Assembly (NCBI GenBank): GCA_005406025.1
Contig: BGZK01001441.1
Location: 62,001-126,000, forward strand
From: Eumeta japonica
Taxonomy: Eukaryota > Arthropoda > Insecta > Lepidoptera > Psychidae
Length of the DNA stretch: 64,000 nucleotides
Direction: 5' to 3'
In this document: one piece after another, positions 12,101-27,100 of the stretch
How positions within the stretch are numbered: the stretch's first letter is position 1
Layout of the letters: every line of letters starts with the position of its first letter
The notes under the pieces: model-generated
The model's input: only the letters and a program-made list of their open reading frames with translations
Database searches by the model: none
Told to the model about the DNA's origin: nothing
Position numbers and translations under genes: made by a program

Positions 12101-15100
12101 GGTTGTTTGAAGTAAAAATGATCAAATTCGACCCTAGCGAATTGTAATCTCGGATATATTTTTTTTATAGGGGAATTATTTTGTGTTTTCACTTTTAGCT
12201 TAAGAACGCAGCTTGCAACAATATATCAGGGTTCGTACAAATATAAAAAACCTTACAGTTTGGAAAATACATTCAAAACTTCCAAAAGAAATTATTTAAA
12301 TCGCTTGTAAATATAAATATTTTAAAATAGGTACCTTCGTATTTAGCTTTTAATCTTAAATGTTCACAATGCTTATAGTACACGTAGTATGTATCAATAT
12401 ATATATTGTATAACGTCCTCCTAAGGATAGACTATAAAACTTTTTCTTTATTTTTAACGTGGTTACGTCTACATTTTCGTTTTTAATGGTGGACTCATTT
12501 CGTTACTATGGGCCTTTATGCCTTAATATGATCTGTTGGTGCAATTATGAATGAAGTTACCGATTTCATTCGTTTAGCACCAACAGATGACGCTGTTTAG
12601 ATATTTTTTTTATGTTACAATTGTAAATGTTGCCTAATATTTTAATAGCCATTATTTTTCTCTCTCTTATCAGTTGTTTTCTATATCTTTGAATTACAAC
12701 TGAACAAGTCAGTTTATTACCTCTATATTTACAAACGTAATTTATTGAAATAGAATGATATAGTATATAAATGGTGTAAGTTTTCGATAGCGAAATAAAA
12801 GGAAAAACATTGTTATTTTGTTAATTCATTATCGATTTTAAATCTAATGTTATTACGTACATTGTATTAAGTTTCTTTTAAACGATATCATGATAGCAAT
12901 AACAATTAAACAATATAGGATATTGTTTAATTGTTATTTTAGTATATGTGACTTAAACACAGTGATTTAAACGGCAGTCATTTTGTATGCAGAATGATAT
13001 GGATTGTTGAAACCCAAATTGTTTTTGCGACATACCAGTCCTGGATTTGTCAATAGGCCGTGTAGGCCGCGGCCTAGGGGCGGCAGCGTCCTAGGGGCGG
13101 CAGATTTCAGAAAATTATTATTTTAGAAAGGTACATGGGGCGGCGGAAATAAAGTGGCCTACACTCATAAAAAATATAAATCCGTCACTGCGACATACAT
13201 GCTTGTATTTGGCCGATATTATTTGTTTTGATCTGTCAGCAATCTTTTGAATGAATTCAGATATCTATACACATGAATTTAAAATTTCATTCCGTATTAA
13301 TTAAATAAATTTACTCACTACGTAAACGTATTTGAAGATAAAAATAAAATCAAATAGATCACACCAATAACAGCGAACAACATTCAAGATAATTACTCAT
13401 ATCTCACCGAATATTATGTTAAATATAGCGCTATCAATATTTGTTATGAAAAGAACGTGATAAGAAATAACACTAATAATACAATATCAATACTGTTTGT
13501 TTACTTTTTTTTGTTAACTTGATACCCTAGTGGATCAAGGATTTATTAAAGATAATGTTTGTAATAGACCGGCCTTTATTATTAAAAAGAAATAAAATAA
13601 TTAATAATAATTCATTAGATTAAAATATAAGAATTATATTAAATTATATGTTTTGAATGTAATCAATAATAAGTTCAGTTAAATTTTGTATCCCAATTAA
13701 TTATTTATGTAATTATTTCATGTAGTAGCTATATGATATTCACCTCCTTAAAGAAACTTAAAATAATGTTTTTTTTACTATTAATAGAGATTCAGAAAAG
13801 CTTGTCGTGAGAAGCTCAATCGATGGGTCTAGTTTAACTCTTATCCGGTCCAATCTCGTAACACACTCTCTCGAATTTTCAGTATTTGCCTAACTATAAT
13901 ATAGTTTTATTTTTCACCACTACCGATAACACCATAGTTTGATTTAAGCGACGACGTAATGTCGTTTACACCAAACTATAATACAGAGGATATTATCGTA
14001 GCGATAAATTAATCTTTTGTGCCTCAATAAGGGAACGTCCATAAACCACGTGGTCATATTTTAGTCTCTCTAGGACTCCTCCCTCCCCCCATGTGGCCTC
14101 ACGTAGCCTTTTCTATGATGACCCCCAACCCAATGGAACGTGGTTTTTCACGATACATTAATTTATTTATAAAATAAAATAATTAATAATAAATTAATTT
14201 ATTAACAGTTTATTTTTTCAAATAATGTATTTAATTATTTGATTCCTCTTGTTAAATTAACATCGGTGGGAGGGTCACTCAAATTATCTTATTCAACAAA
14301 ATTTTCATCTGAAGAAAACCACGTAGCTTTGCTCTCGACTCCCTCCCCCCTATTACGTGCCTCAGCGTAGCGCTTAAGCTTATCCCTCCCCCCCCTTGGT
14401 CGAGCTACGTAGTTTATGGACGCTCCCTAACAAGCTGCATTTACGCAGTCGCGAACAGCGAGTTTACGAAAGTAAATTCTGCCGTCGATGGTTCAAATGA
14501 AAAACTGTAATATTTGAGTCGCATGAGTGCATTTATGCACTCATAGTTGTCATGATTACGTAAATGGCAATGATGGAAATGACAACATTGAGAAAAATTG
14601 AAAAAAGAACGTCTAAGTGGCACGCTGTAGGTCATTCTATATACTTTAGCGCCCAAATATTAATAACGCAATATCGTGCCGGCCGATGGAAAACGACGTA
14701 CCGGGTGTCAATTAAGTCCCGGGACGGCTGTATATTTTCGCAAGTAGGTAAGGTCAGGTAGGTTTTTGAGAAAGGTAAAGTTAAAATAACTTTCAACGAG
14801 GATTCGAATCGTGACCTTCAATTTCACCTTCAAGGTCATTTCAACTTGTTTTTTATTAAGTGGAAACTACCGTTTTTCACACCGTCAATTGATACAGCGG
14901 GAAATTTTATAATCTCATACATACTTCAGTCAGATGTAGTAGTTGATCTAAAATAAAGAAATGTGGGACGAATTTAGGGTATTTGTAGATATTCGGATTT
15001 AAATTTAAAATCCATAATAATCATTATGAATTTTAAATTTATTGATTTAAGATTTAAAGGTTATGAGTTCAGGATTCATGTGTTTGAAATTGATGGATTT

Positions 15101-18100
15101 GTCGTTTAATGGATTTTATGATTGCTGGATTCGAAGTTAATAGAACCCTTACCTCACTCCAGTAACTGTATAGACAGGCAAGGAGATCTTTGCTAATCAG
15201 TCACCTCAAGATTGTTTTTGGGTAACGCTAAAAGTAAGATTAAGGGCGATCGTAAGGTTATCAATATAAAAGTTCTTTAACTTTCAAGTAATGTTCAAAA
15301 CTGATCTCAAACTCAAGGTGATAAATATTGTTGGTCTCGAAACTTTGTCAATTGTTCATTCGTGAATTTTTTAAAGTTTGAAGATAACACTAGTTTGACA
15401 ATTTTTCTACAATTTACGTTGATTTGAATTGTGAAAGATAACTCCAAATACCGTTTTGGACATGCGATTTTCCGCTCTATCAATTGCCGGTGTGAAAAAT
15501 GGGGATTACTATTAAAAAAAGTTGATCTTGAAATAACCTTGAAGGTCAAGTTCAAGGTCACATTGAAGGTCACTATTGGATTTCTCATTGAAAGTTACTT
15601 AAAAAATAACCTTGACATTTTCGTAAATAGTTTCCCTGAGAAAATATACAGCCTTCTCGGGACTTAATTGTTACCCGGTATATTTTCGCATATTCACCAT
15701 TGTTATCAGCAAATACACTTAAAATACTGTATAAGTTTCTGAACATGAATTATATTACAGATTAAAGAATTTTACACTTATTTTTTACTATTTCCTTTTT
15801 GATAACTGCCGAAACTTTCAATTTAAATTAATATCATTGAACATATTTAAGTCGATACAAAATTTCCTCTAGAGGAAACGGTGTCGGCAATAGTACCTAC
15901 TCGTATCTGGTCATAGATAAAATAAAATTTTATTGCCACGATGAATTTGTATGTACATAACGTTTTAAGTCTATACTACTGACCGTTGAAAGGTTCTAAA
16001 TAGGAGACGATAAGCGCTTTTGACATTTTGGCGTATTTTAATCTTTTTTTTCTAATAAAACGATTCGGGTTCAATCATAATTCAGATATAGAGGTACACG
16101 GAGTAATGCTTTAAACATGCAAATGTAAAACTTCAGGTTCGTGAGATATTAAGGTGAATCGAAACGATTGCAAAAAGTTAGTGTTGAGAAATGGCGCTGT
16201 TCGGCTGTATCACAGAAAAATGTTGAATTACGTTCCGAACGATAATTTTCTGTCAAGCAAACTCAGTTTCACAGAAAGATATTATTAAGTTTTACATATA
16301 AGAGCACAATTTATTCTAAAATTATGGCATAATTAAAATAATACGACAAAATTTTACTTGTATTTCAGACCTTTTGATTTTGTGCTATTAAACACAAATA
16401 TACACATGCCGGTGATTACTAAAATTGGCGTATTTTTAGAAGGAGTAGCTTTAAGAATAGGCCATACTCATTTAGGTTACGTCAATTTTTTTGAAAAACA
16501 TACTTCTCCAGGGTACGAGTACTGCATAGCCAGTCGCCCGACAATTTTATGTTTATTTATCAATACGATCAAACAATACATAAAAAATATATTGTTTGAT
16601 GATTATTTAATCATCAAACATCGCAGAATACTTTTGTGACTTTTCATATGAATTATAACAACACATATTTCGGGTTCCTGGGTGTATTATAGGAACAAAA
16701 TGGGATAATTTTACTGCAATTGAATGAAAGGTCCAATTCTAAAATAAACGTCCTATGTCCACACGGGTGAAGCCACGGGGGAGTATTAACCATAATAAAA
16801 AATATCAAGGGTTTGACTCTTTTTTAGGGATTCGTGAGGATTACGATGAACCCTTATAGTTTAACCAATAAAAAGAAAATAGTATGATAATGGAGAATGA
16901 AGTCAGCTGAAAACCAGTGAAGGGATATTCGATACATTATTTGACGTTCTATGAGAATTTCTAAGAACTCTTTAATTAAGCCAATTTTAATAAATCTTAC
17001 TATAAATATTATTGAACGCCTACAAAAAGAAAACCAATACATTTTTGAGGTTCCGTGATATTGCAGAGAAACCTTATACCGAATTTAAAAAAATAAGAAT
17101 GGAAACAATTGAAAAATCAGTAAAGGGATATTCGATACATTTTTAGAGTTCCGTCAGAATTACTGAGGACCTTTATAATTTAAACGATTTCAATAAAATT
17201 TAAAATGGAGGCAATTGCAAACCAATAAAAAGATATCCATTACATTTTTAAGGATCCGTGAGAATTATTGAGAACGCGTATAATTTAAACGAATTTAATA
17301 AAATTTAATATCGAGACAATAAAAAACTAGTAAATTCGATACATTTTTATGGTTCCGTGAGAAATACTGAGAACCCGTATAATTTAACCTATTTCAATAA
17401 GATTTAGTATGGAGACGATGAGACGACGAATCCTAACGAAAGGAGTATTGATATGTTTTTAAAGTTCCGTGAGAATTACTAAGGATTCTTATCATCGAAC
17501 TAATATTAATAAAATTATGAATGGATATAAACGAAAGTCATGTAAAAGGAAATTCGGTACATTTTTTAGGGTTCTGTGAGTATTACTAAGTTTCCATATA
17601 GTTGAAACGATTTCGCTGAAATTTACACAATTTATTCTAATTAGTAAAAAAAATTTGTGGTTAGTGTGACTTATGGTTCGGTGATTGTGTTTTTTGAGAT
17701 TAACAAGCACTCTTATTTAATTTGAGTTATTTCAATAAAATTGCTATAGAGATTAAATCAAGCAAAAGAACTACATTGTAGTGTCTTATGGTTAAGTTTC
17801 ACTGAAAATTACTAAAAAGCAAGGGATATGATTGGATCAGCTGCGTTGAAATTTTCAGTATGTTAAACGAAAGATGTCTCAGAATACCGAATTTGCAACC
17901 CATGACTCGAAAGAAAGCAATGATCGTAAAATGTGTGCCAAATTAATAAACATTATTTAATAATAAATTATACCGAAAAATATAGGGGATGGTGTAGCAA
18001 ACGCAGCTGGGCAAGAATAAAATTTTCCATTTGCATGAAAAAACGATGTCTTTTAATACTTGTCAAATGCCTGCCAATGATTACTGCCAATAATTTAAAC

Positions 18101-21100
18101 AGAACAGTACAACTAAACTCATGGCACATGCGTTATTTACGTGCCGAACAGTTTTTAACAAGTGTCTAGCCGAAACCAGTAAAAAAGTCAGGTATTTCTG
18201 AGTAACAGTCAAACGTGTGGGCCGAAATGAGTTGAATTAACAAAATTTTGACCAAAATTGGACAACGATTTGAGCATCTACAATATGATCATTTTGTACG
18301 TAAAATAATTTGCAAAAATTCTACATGGTAAGTTATTTACGAATCATAAACAAACGTATACCGTTAAATAAAAACGAATAATAATGTAACGGGCTTACGG
18401 GATTGTAGTTTATCAAAATTCTTGTGTCCTTATAAGTCATCCAAAGTCATCAAAAAATTTGAGAAGAAAAGCAAAACGTGTGCAAATATTATTTTTGTGA
18501 AATGTATTTTCCCAAAGACCGATTTATTAAGAGGCATTCGATTTCAAAATGTGCATAATTTCAAGAAAATATAAACAAACAAATTTATTTCCTTCATCTT
18601 TTTTAAATTTTATACTTCTTAAGCGTCTATTTGTCCTTTTTTTCATCGTCGTCGGATCCGATGGAAATAAGTAATCTTACGTCGTAGTAATAATTGTTAT
18701 TTTATATTTTGCATTTCTAGTGTTAAAATTTCTATAGCACGACCTAAAATGATTGCCTATAGTAGAATTATTATTGCACATATCAGACAAAAACGTCTAT
18801 GTGTTTCAAATATATTGCTTATCTAGTGAATTCTGGCAATTTTAAAGTATTTTCTGTGGAAATCTTTATTATTTTACCTCACATGAAGCTTTTAATGCAA
18901 TAATTTTTATTTTCTCCTTTATATTACGTGGAAAAATCTCTTCTAGAAACATTTTTGCGGGCTCGCTGTTTTCGTAAATAATGTGTATTTATTGTGCATA
19001 TAAACATTTCAAATGTTTATGTGCAAAAAATTATACATTAAAAATTATGTAATTGGATATGTTCCCATATATCCAATTACATAGTTTTTATGAGTATTTA
19101 ATATGAAACGAAACACAGTTTATCATCTCATCTAATTCATAAATCTGCAATATATTTTTTTGTGAAAATCAGAAATAGTTATGAAAAACATATATAAGAT
19201 TAGCAACACAAAGGTGTTCAAAATTAAAGTCACATTTTAATGTGTATTTATGTAATATGTATTGTTTATGTAATGTAAACATTTATTTACCAACGCGAAA
19301 AGTATAAAGATACATTCACATAAATAAAAATTAATTAACTGGTATATCTACTTAGTAGTTGTAAGCATCAGTTTTTGGTTTGATTATGCAATCTGAACTT
19401 TAAATAGGAAATAGTTTTTGAATTTGAAACGTATTGTTTACGATCTTTAAATTTCCACAGCACATAATGTACGGCATACTCTTTCGCACCTGATTGCTGT
19501 TATATCAGTCATTTCTTTCACTCTGTGTTTGTAAAAATGTCGAAGAAATATATACTCTATGGTTATATGACAGCTTTCAATTTTGACAAATAAATTATAA
19601 TATCCAGTTGCATGCATGTGTTAGTGAACACAAGAGATTTTTTTCAACATTTTTTTTAATGTTAATTGTGGATTTATTTCTATTATAGAATCAAAACGCA
19701 CGACGAAATAAATTTGTATGAAATCGACGTGTTGCGTTTACCCTTCAGCTTTCTGATGTATTTTCCTGATAAAAATACAAGTTCTATGGGTAAAAGTTAC
19801 ATTAATAGTTACATTAAGTTATTACATAGATGGTGCTATTTAATGGCAGCAATCAAAGTAAATATACTAAAAAAATGATTATGAGAATTATAAAAAAGTA
19901 CTTTTTAATGAAATGGACACTTTTATTTGCACTATTGTTATTTATCAGAGCAGACGAATGTGAAAAATAGAGAGTATCACAACAACCAATGCAGCAAGTA
20001 AAAACAAATAAATTATGAATTTATTTTTATAAATGTAAGTAAAAATACAGCGTACACGAAGGTTATAAATTTTCTGTCTCAAAGTAAACATCTATGAAAG
20101 ATAACACTGACACTAAAGATCTATAACAATAGTCGTTAGCAAAACACAAAAATTACACCTTAAACTTAGAAAATGCTACTTTTTGCAAAATTCTAACGCA
20201 GCCAAAGTATGTGCGCACGTATATCTGACGTCACTCAACTTGTGCATTAGGCTAGTTTACGAGTAGGATTAATATCCAATATATTATGTAATATGAAATA
20301 TATTATAGATAGTACAATATACAGATATTTGTGTTTTGCTAACGACTATTGTTATAAATCATTCATGCCAGTGTTATCTTTCATGGATGTTTATTATGAG
20401 ACAGAAAATAAAGATAACCATAGCACTACTATCCATAATACAATTATTATGCGTAGTAGTACTATGGTTATCAATAAAGTAACAACTCTATATTTGTCGC
20501 TCACCTCGTAAACCATTCGTTAACCTCTTTTCCACAGTCGTAAACTGGCACGGGAATGCTCCATACGAAGGCGGTAGTGCGTTTCTGTGATTTCCCAACC
20601 TGACAACACATATTTAATTATTTACATTCGAATCGTTCTTACATTTCGTTTCTAAGCGTAAAGTATAATAAAGATAAAAGAAACATGGAATTACATTATT
20701 ACATCCAAAAATCTAACCGTACACTCCATTTATAAAATAGTATGTAGGCATAAGTCAATTCTGTTGTCAGAAGTTACTCAAGGACCTATCCAGCTTTCGA
20801 GTCAGTAGAGGGCCACACATGTAAGATTCAGCTAGGACTGGCTGTAATTCGACTACAGTAGTAAGGGGACATATCCAAATTACGTGACCCATATTTTACA
20901 ATTTTGACCCCCTTCGGTGACCAAGCGTAGTATTTGCTAAAACACTTCCCCTACTTTTCACGTAGTAATTCAAAGTTTTCTTCAGAATGTTAATATAATC
21001 AAGGAGAAAAACTTATTTTAAAATATATAGTAACTTACGTTATACTACAAATTATAGAATACTATATATGCGCCCCACTTCTAAATAAGTACATAAACTA

Positions 21101-24100
21101 TCAGTTTTGAATCAGCTGGCGTCCCGGCACATTTGCGTTGCAATCTGTTAGTTTAATTTGAATATATTTCCGAAAAGCGCGAGAATTCTCAGACTACGTG
21201 ATGAAGCATTGAGCCGCCGCCCTCCCCAGCCCCGGCGTGACCAAGCGTGGTATTTTGAGACCCCGTGAATCGGTCACGTAATATGGGTATGTTCCTTAAG
21301 TTGCTTTTCAGATCAGTAATTTTTAAATTTTCCCACTTTTACATTTTTCTCCTAATTGTTCGAAACAAAAAGTCAAAGGAAATATTCAAATACCTTATCA
21401 AAAATATTGCATTTCCAGGACACGGAAAAATTTGTTAAATGAATATGGGAGACGGGTGAGAAATAAATAATTAGAGACATAATGTACAAGTCAACTAAGG
21501 GAACATACCCATACTACGTGACCCATATTTTACAACTTCTCCCCCCCCCACCTTCGGTGACCAACTGTAGTATATGTTGACCCATAGTTTTCACGTAGTA
21601 ATTCATAAATATGATTTTAAATAATTTTCTTTTGCTAACAGAAAGTTAATATAATCAACGAGAAAAAACTTATGTAAAAACATATTGTAACAGGTACTTA
21701 CGTTTTACTACAAATAGAATACTATATAAGGACATCATTTTTTAATGAGTACAAAACTATCAGTTTTAAATCAGCTGGCGTCCCGGCATATTTGCGTTAG
21801 TGTTGCCATCTGTGAGTTTAGGAAGTGCTAAACGCTGCGTCATAATTTGAATATATCTCCGGAAAAGCGCGAAAATTCTCTGACTACGTGATAAAGCCTA
21901 AGCCTCCCCGTCCTGTGACTAATCGTAGTATTTTGAAGACCCCGTAAACGGGTCACGTAGTATGGATATGTTCCCTAAGACAAAAACCCAGTCTAGGGGA
22001 TCGTGATCCCCATGACCTCCTGGATCCGCCGTGGACGTTACTGCTGGTATAGATGATACTGTCGCGTAGATGTCGTAATTTACCTCGTGACATCCAAGAT
22101 AGGGATTCTGTATTTTTTTACCCATTGTGTGTACGGACCCCTAAAATGGTTACAATCTCAATTTCTAAATCTGAAATAAAACGATTAGGGGAGGATACGC
22201 TTTTGGAGTGCGGCGACAAAAGTTTGATTTCAACGAAGTAAGTAAAAATTTCTTTTACCAGAGACTTTCTATGTGAAGGCCACATGTTGGCAATTTTCAG
22301 AAGTAAGGCCATACATTGATGAAGATCGTTTAATCAGATTTTATATGGATTTTAAGTATAAGCAATCGAATAACCTTACACTAAATGAAAGTTATTAACA
22401 AGAATTATCGTTAGAGCGCCGGTGGCTAAGTGGTTGAGAGCGTCGCCATGGAACCAAAAGGTGCCGGGTTCGATCCTGACCACGGGCGAATCCACCAGAG
22501 CGTTTATGACTCGAGTCAAATCAAAGCCCTCTCCCCGTGCTCTCTAGAGCTCGTCGGTCGCGCACGCCGTCGTCTCCACGGTGACTACGGCCGTCAGCGG
22601 CCCCCAGCCGTACTGCGCCGGAGTGGAGGGCTGCAGGTCCGAGCCCCGAAAGAGAGGGGGTGCCCCGGCAGTGGGGTGATAAAATCTGATACAACAACTT
22701 ATTTTTAGCTATGAAAATCGGAATCGTTGATAATGACAGTTACTTTTCACCTCTGCCAAATTGACGGATACTGGCTCCATGTCTGGATACGTCAAAGTCA
22801 GAACGGACCCATTTACAGTAGGCTGGATGAGCAACATCTCAGGGTGCTGTCTTGCAGTAACAAAATTGTCCTTTTCCGTCACAACCATTAGTACTCTAAA
22901 AATAACAAGGAACTTACTGTAAAATTCCATTGAATATACACGATATATATTTAAGTGTGGACAAAATTGTTTCAAACCTTACCTGTCTCTCAACCAACCG
23001 TCTCTTAGACCCATGCTTGTGCACTCGGCTGTCAAGAGTTGTATGCCACCACAGGATTTGATCGGGTAAGCTTTAACTTCTTGCAGGGTGCCCACTTTCG
23101 ACCAGTTTTCTGGCAATTTCCTCTTTTGGTACAAATAACGCGAAACAACCAGCCACCCCAGACCGGCCAAGGCGGCCGACAGCACACCCGCTACGACCGG
23201 AGCTGGAGCTGCGACAATTACAGCGTTAAATTAAAGCTATATTTTTAAATTGTTTATTTTGTAGTCTCGCACATCAAATATATGAGTGATTTGGCTCGTA
23301 CATTTCTTGATCTATTCGTTTGTAACGAACGTAGGACTAAGTAGGTAATTGCAAAAATATAGAGTCATAATACTCAAGTAATTTTTAAGATCCGTCAATG
23401 GTCTGTGAGAGACGAATGTTTATCACTAGAAAATTTTTTTGTGAGAAAGATCTGGTGTCAGTCTAACCCTCTGCTATGAGGACGTGAGCTTATATTTCTA
23501 TTATAACAGTCAAAAAAAGAGGTATAAAAGAAAATTTCAAGCAAACTAAGGTCACGGTGTTTGACAGAAGCGAAAGCACGACTGAGTACGATATATGTAT
23601 AGAAGATGAGAGAGTCGAATAATTGAATTGTATACTTGGGTAGTCTGTTTACAAATGACAGTAAATATCATAGAGGTATGGAAAGGAGAAGGAATGCAAA
23701 AAATAAAGTGAATGGAGCCATTAGTCTGGTCGAGAAGTGAGTTTTCTGCGAAAAATAGTTAGCACAATTTAAAAAATATGGGGTTTGGTTTATTGAATTC
23801 AGAATTTTATTCTGATAAAGGGGAATTTTGGAATTTTTTCGCTATAAAATATTGCAATTGTTATTAACAAAAAATGAAGAGAGAAAAAGGTGGTCTCGGT
23901 TTTTTAACAATAACTTCAAAAATATTAAAAAAAGCTCCATTTTGAAAAAAGATTCTGAAAGAGGAGAAAATTTCATAAAAAAAGTTTCGACTCCCGAAAT
24001 TGTAGCTCCATTATTTATAATTTTAATTTAACGCTGAAAATAGTGTTCCGCGCGGCAGTTTCAACGTTGTAACGTCGCCGCCAAACAAACTAAACGTCAG

Positions 24101-27100
24101 AAAATAATTTTTTTATAATATTTATTATCAATATAAAAATTTGAATAAATTATATTATCATTTAGACACTTGAAGGAATACAATCCAGTTTATAAAATAT
24201 TTTTAACTTGATTTTTGTTTAAGTTATCCGATTGTTAATTAAGTAATTTTTCATGAACTTAAGATAACATAAAATCTATCATAAACGTTTAAATAATTTA
24301 GCTAAAAATCTTTTTCCTCTTGGAGCTTACTCTGATATACTCTTACTCAATAAACAAGATTCCGGTATAAAAATTTATTAAAGTTTTTTTATTTGTTTAT
24401 AATGATTTTTCTAAGTTAACAAAAATGAAAAATCGGAAAATGTAGTTAAAAAATTTTTTTACGAAATTTTGATTTTCACCATTTTGTATTTATTTTTCAC
24501 ATTTTATTGCCTTGTTGAAAAATTTTTTACATCATTTGTTTAAAAATTTTTTATGAACAAATAGGCAAATTTAATATTAAAAAAAATTTTTTTTTTGCCA
24601 TTATATTGTTAAAGTGAAATAACGATTTTTAGAAAAAAAAATTTTTTTTTAAAAAATTTTTAATTGTTTTTTTTATTTATCTGACCTTTAAATTATTAAT
24701 TAAGAAATCGGTTTTTTTCTAAAAATCATACTTTCTTATTTCAAATAGAAATAAAAAAAAACAATTTTTTTTCAACAATATTTTCATTGTTTACTTTATA
24801 AACAATTTGTTATAAACAAATTCTGACTTCTATATAATTTTTTTTTCGTTACTTAGAAAAATTATAAATATAGTTATGTACATCAAAGTAATGAAAAAAA
24901 TTTTTCTATTTTTTTTTGGCATTTTTAAATATTTCACTACATCAACCTGGAAGCGGTCACCGATTTTATTAACTTATAAATTGTTATAACTTCTTAACTA
25001 TTGATTATATGGTCTTAGACATTCAGGACGATCTTTTAAACAATTAATTAATCTATTCAAATTGTATTTTACCTGCTCATTATTTAAAACGGTTCTATTA
25101 TTATGAGCATTTGTTTATAAAAAAATTAATTCTTAGATTCGGTTGTTAACAATTAAAAAATTTATTAAGAAAAATTTTTTTTTCTAAAAATCGTTATTTC
25201 ACTTTGACAATATAATGGCAAAAAAAATTTTTTTTTAAATATTAAATTTGCCTATTTGTTTATAAAAAATTTTTAAACAAATTATGTAAAAAATTTTTCA
25301 ACAAGGCAATGAAATGTGAAAAATAGATACAAAAATAGTGAAAATCAAAAATTTCGTAAAAAAAATTTTTTTAACTACATTTTCCGGATTTTTCATTTTT
25401 TGTTAACTTAGAAAAATCATTATAAACAAATAAAAAAACTTTAATAAATTTTTATACCGGAATCTTGTTTATTGAGTAAGAGTATATCAGAGTAAGCTCC
25501 AAGAGGAAAAAGATTTTTAGCTAAATTATTTAAACGTTTATGATAGATTTTATGTTATCTTAAGTTCATGAAAAATTACTTAATTAACAATCGGATAACT
25601 TAAACAAAATCAAGTTAAAAATATTTTATAAACTGGATTGTATTCCTTCAAGTGTCTAAATGATAATATAATTTATTCAAATTTTATATTGATAATAAAT
25701 ATTATAAAAATTATTTTCTGACGCTTAGTTTGTTTGGCGACGTTACAACGTTGAAACTGCCGCGCGGAACACTATTTTCAGCGTTAAATTAAAATTATAA
25801 ATAATGGAGCTACAATTTCGGAGTCGAAACTTTTTTTATGAAATTTTCTCCTCTTTCAGAATCTTTTTTCAAAATGGAACTTTTTTTAATATTTTTGAAG
25901 TTATTGTTAAAAAACCGAGACCACCTTTTTCTCTCTTCATTTTTTGTTAATAACAATTGCAATATTTTATAGCGAAAAAATTCCAAAATTCCCCTTTTTC
26001 AGAATAAAATTCTGAATCCAAAAACCAAACCCCATATTTTTTAAATTGTGCTAACTATTTTTCGCAGAAAACTCACTTCTCGACCAGACTACATGCTTGC
26101 TAGTATGAATAGTAATGGTGCCCCAGGTCAAGCGCGTTTGGCTATCCATAATGGAGTCCTGATGCGTACACTGATGTACTGTAGAGAAAGTTGGGTATGG
26201 CAGAAGAAAAGTAAAAGTAGAATTAGTGGGTTACAGATGCCATCTCTGCGTAATGTGTATGAAGTGTCTTTGAAAGATAGACGTAAAAACAGTGATGTTA
26301 GAGAGTGGTGTGATTTGAAAGAAAATGTAGTGATTGGAGTAGAAGAAGATGCGTTGCTGTGGTTTGGCTATCTTGAAAGGCTGAATAAAAGCATGAATAA
26401 ATCTATAAAGCGAATGTGTATGATGGAAAGGTTGGCAAAAGACGCCTTAAAAATCGTTATTATGAATCAGAATGATGGCTATAAAATACAAAATGGCGGT
26501 AGAGGAGCAAAAAAATTTATACCATATTTGGTTACATATCATTCAGTAGGGCCCTCAAAAGAAAAATTATGTATTTTAAACTATTTTACACCAATAACTT
26601 CCATTTAAGAGATACACAACTTGAATTTATAATTTATTAAAATTAATTAGTATTAATTATTCGCCTTTACAGAGTTAAACTTCCAATAATATGGCAGTCA
26701 TTTAAAACAGTAATTTAAAAAATATTTTTGTTAATAACGTATCGATAAAAGTTAATCACTATCATTACAACAATATATATTGTTGATACCGCTTTAGAGA
26801 CATCACTATCATGTTTATGTACTTGCTTTCGACTCTTGCTACATGTATGCCTCCGAGTACACATATTTGTCATATTCGATTGGATGATTTTTCGCATTGT
26901 ATTCACTTTTACGCGGTCGGTTTCATTTAATTCTCGTAATAGACTTTCTATCCTTTCGCGTGTATGCGCGTCGCGCGCGTGAATCAGTAGACGGACGTGG
27001 GTACACGAATACACATTTCATGGACGTATTTTTTAAGACATCGAGCGCTACTGTATTTGCGCAACAACGATGAATAAATTGGCACCCAATTCTCTATAAG

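Noticed and set aside
22414..22485. tRNA gene
   Set aside because: It has A- and B-box-like motifs but is the head of a SINE with a long body, and the acceptor stem is mismatched.
22979..23185. GTG as the start of mARC-a at 23,185 (and 58,763 for mARC-b)
   Set aside because: Animal genes rarely start at GTG, and an in-phase ATG exon with a donor is conserved upstream in both copies.
26048..26608. 186-codon open frame
   Set aside because: It begins in the foldback element's inverted end and continues into decayed reverse transcriptase; it is a chimera of two mobile elements.
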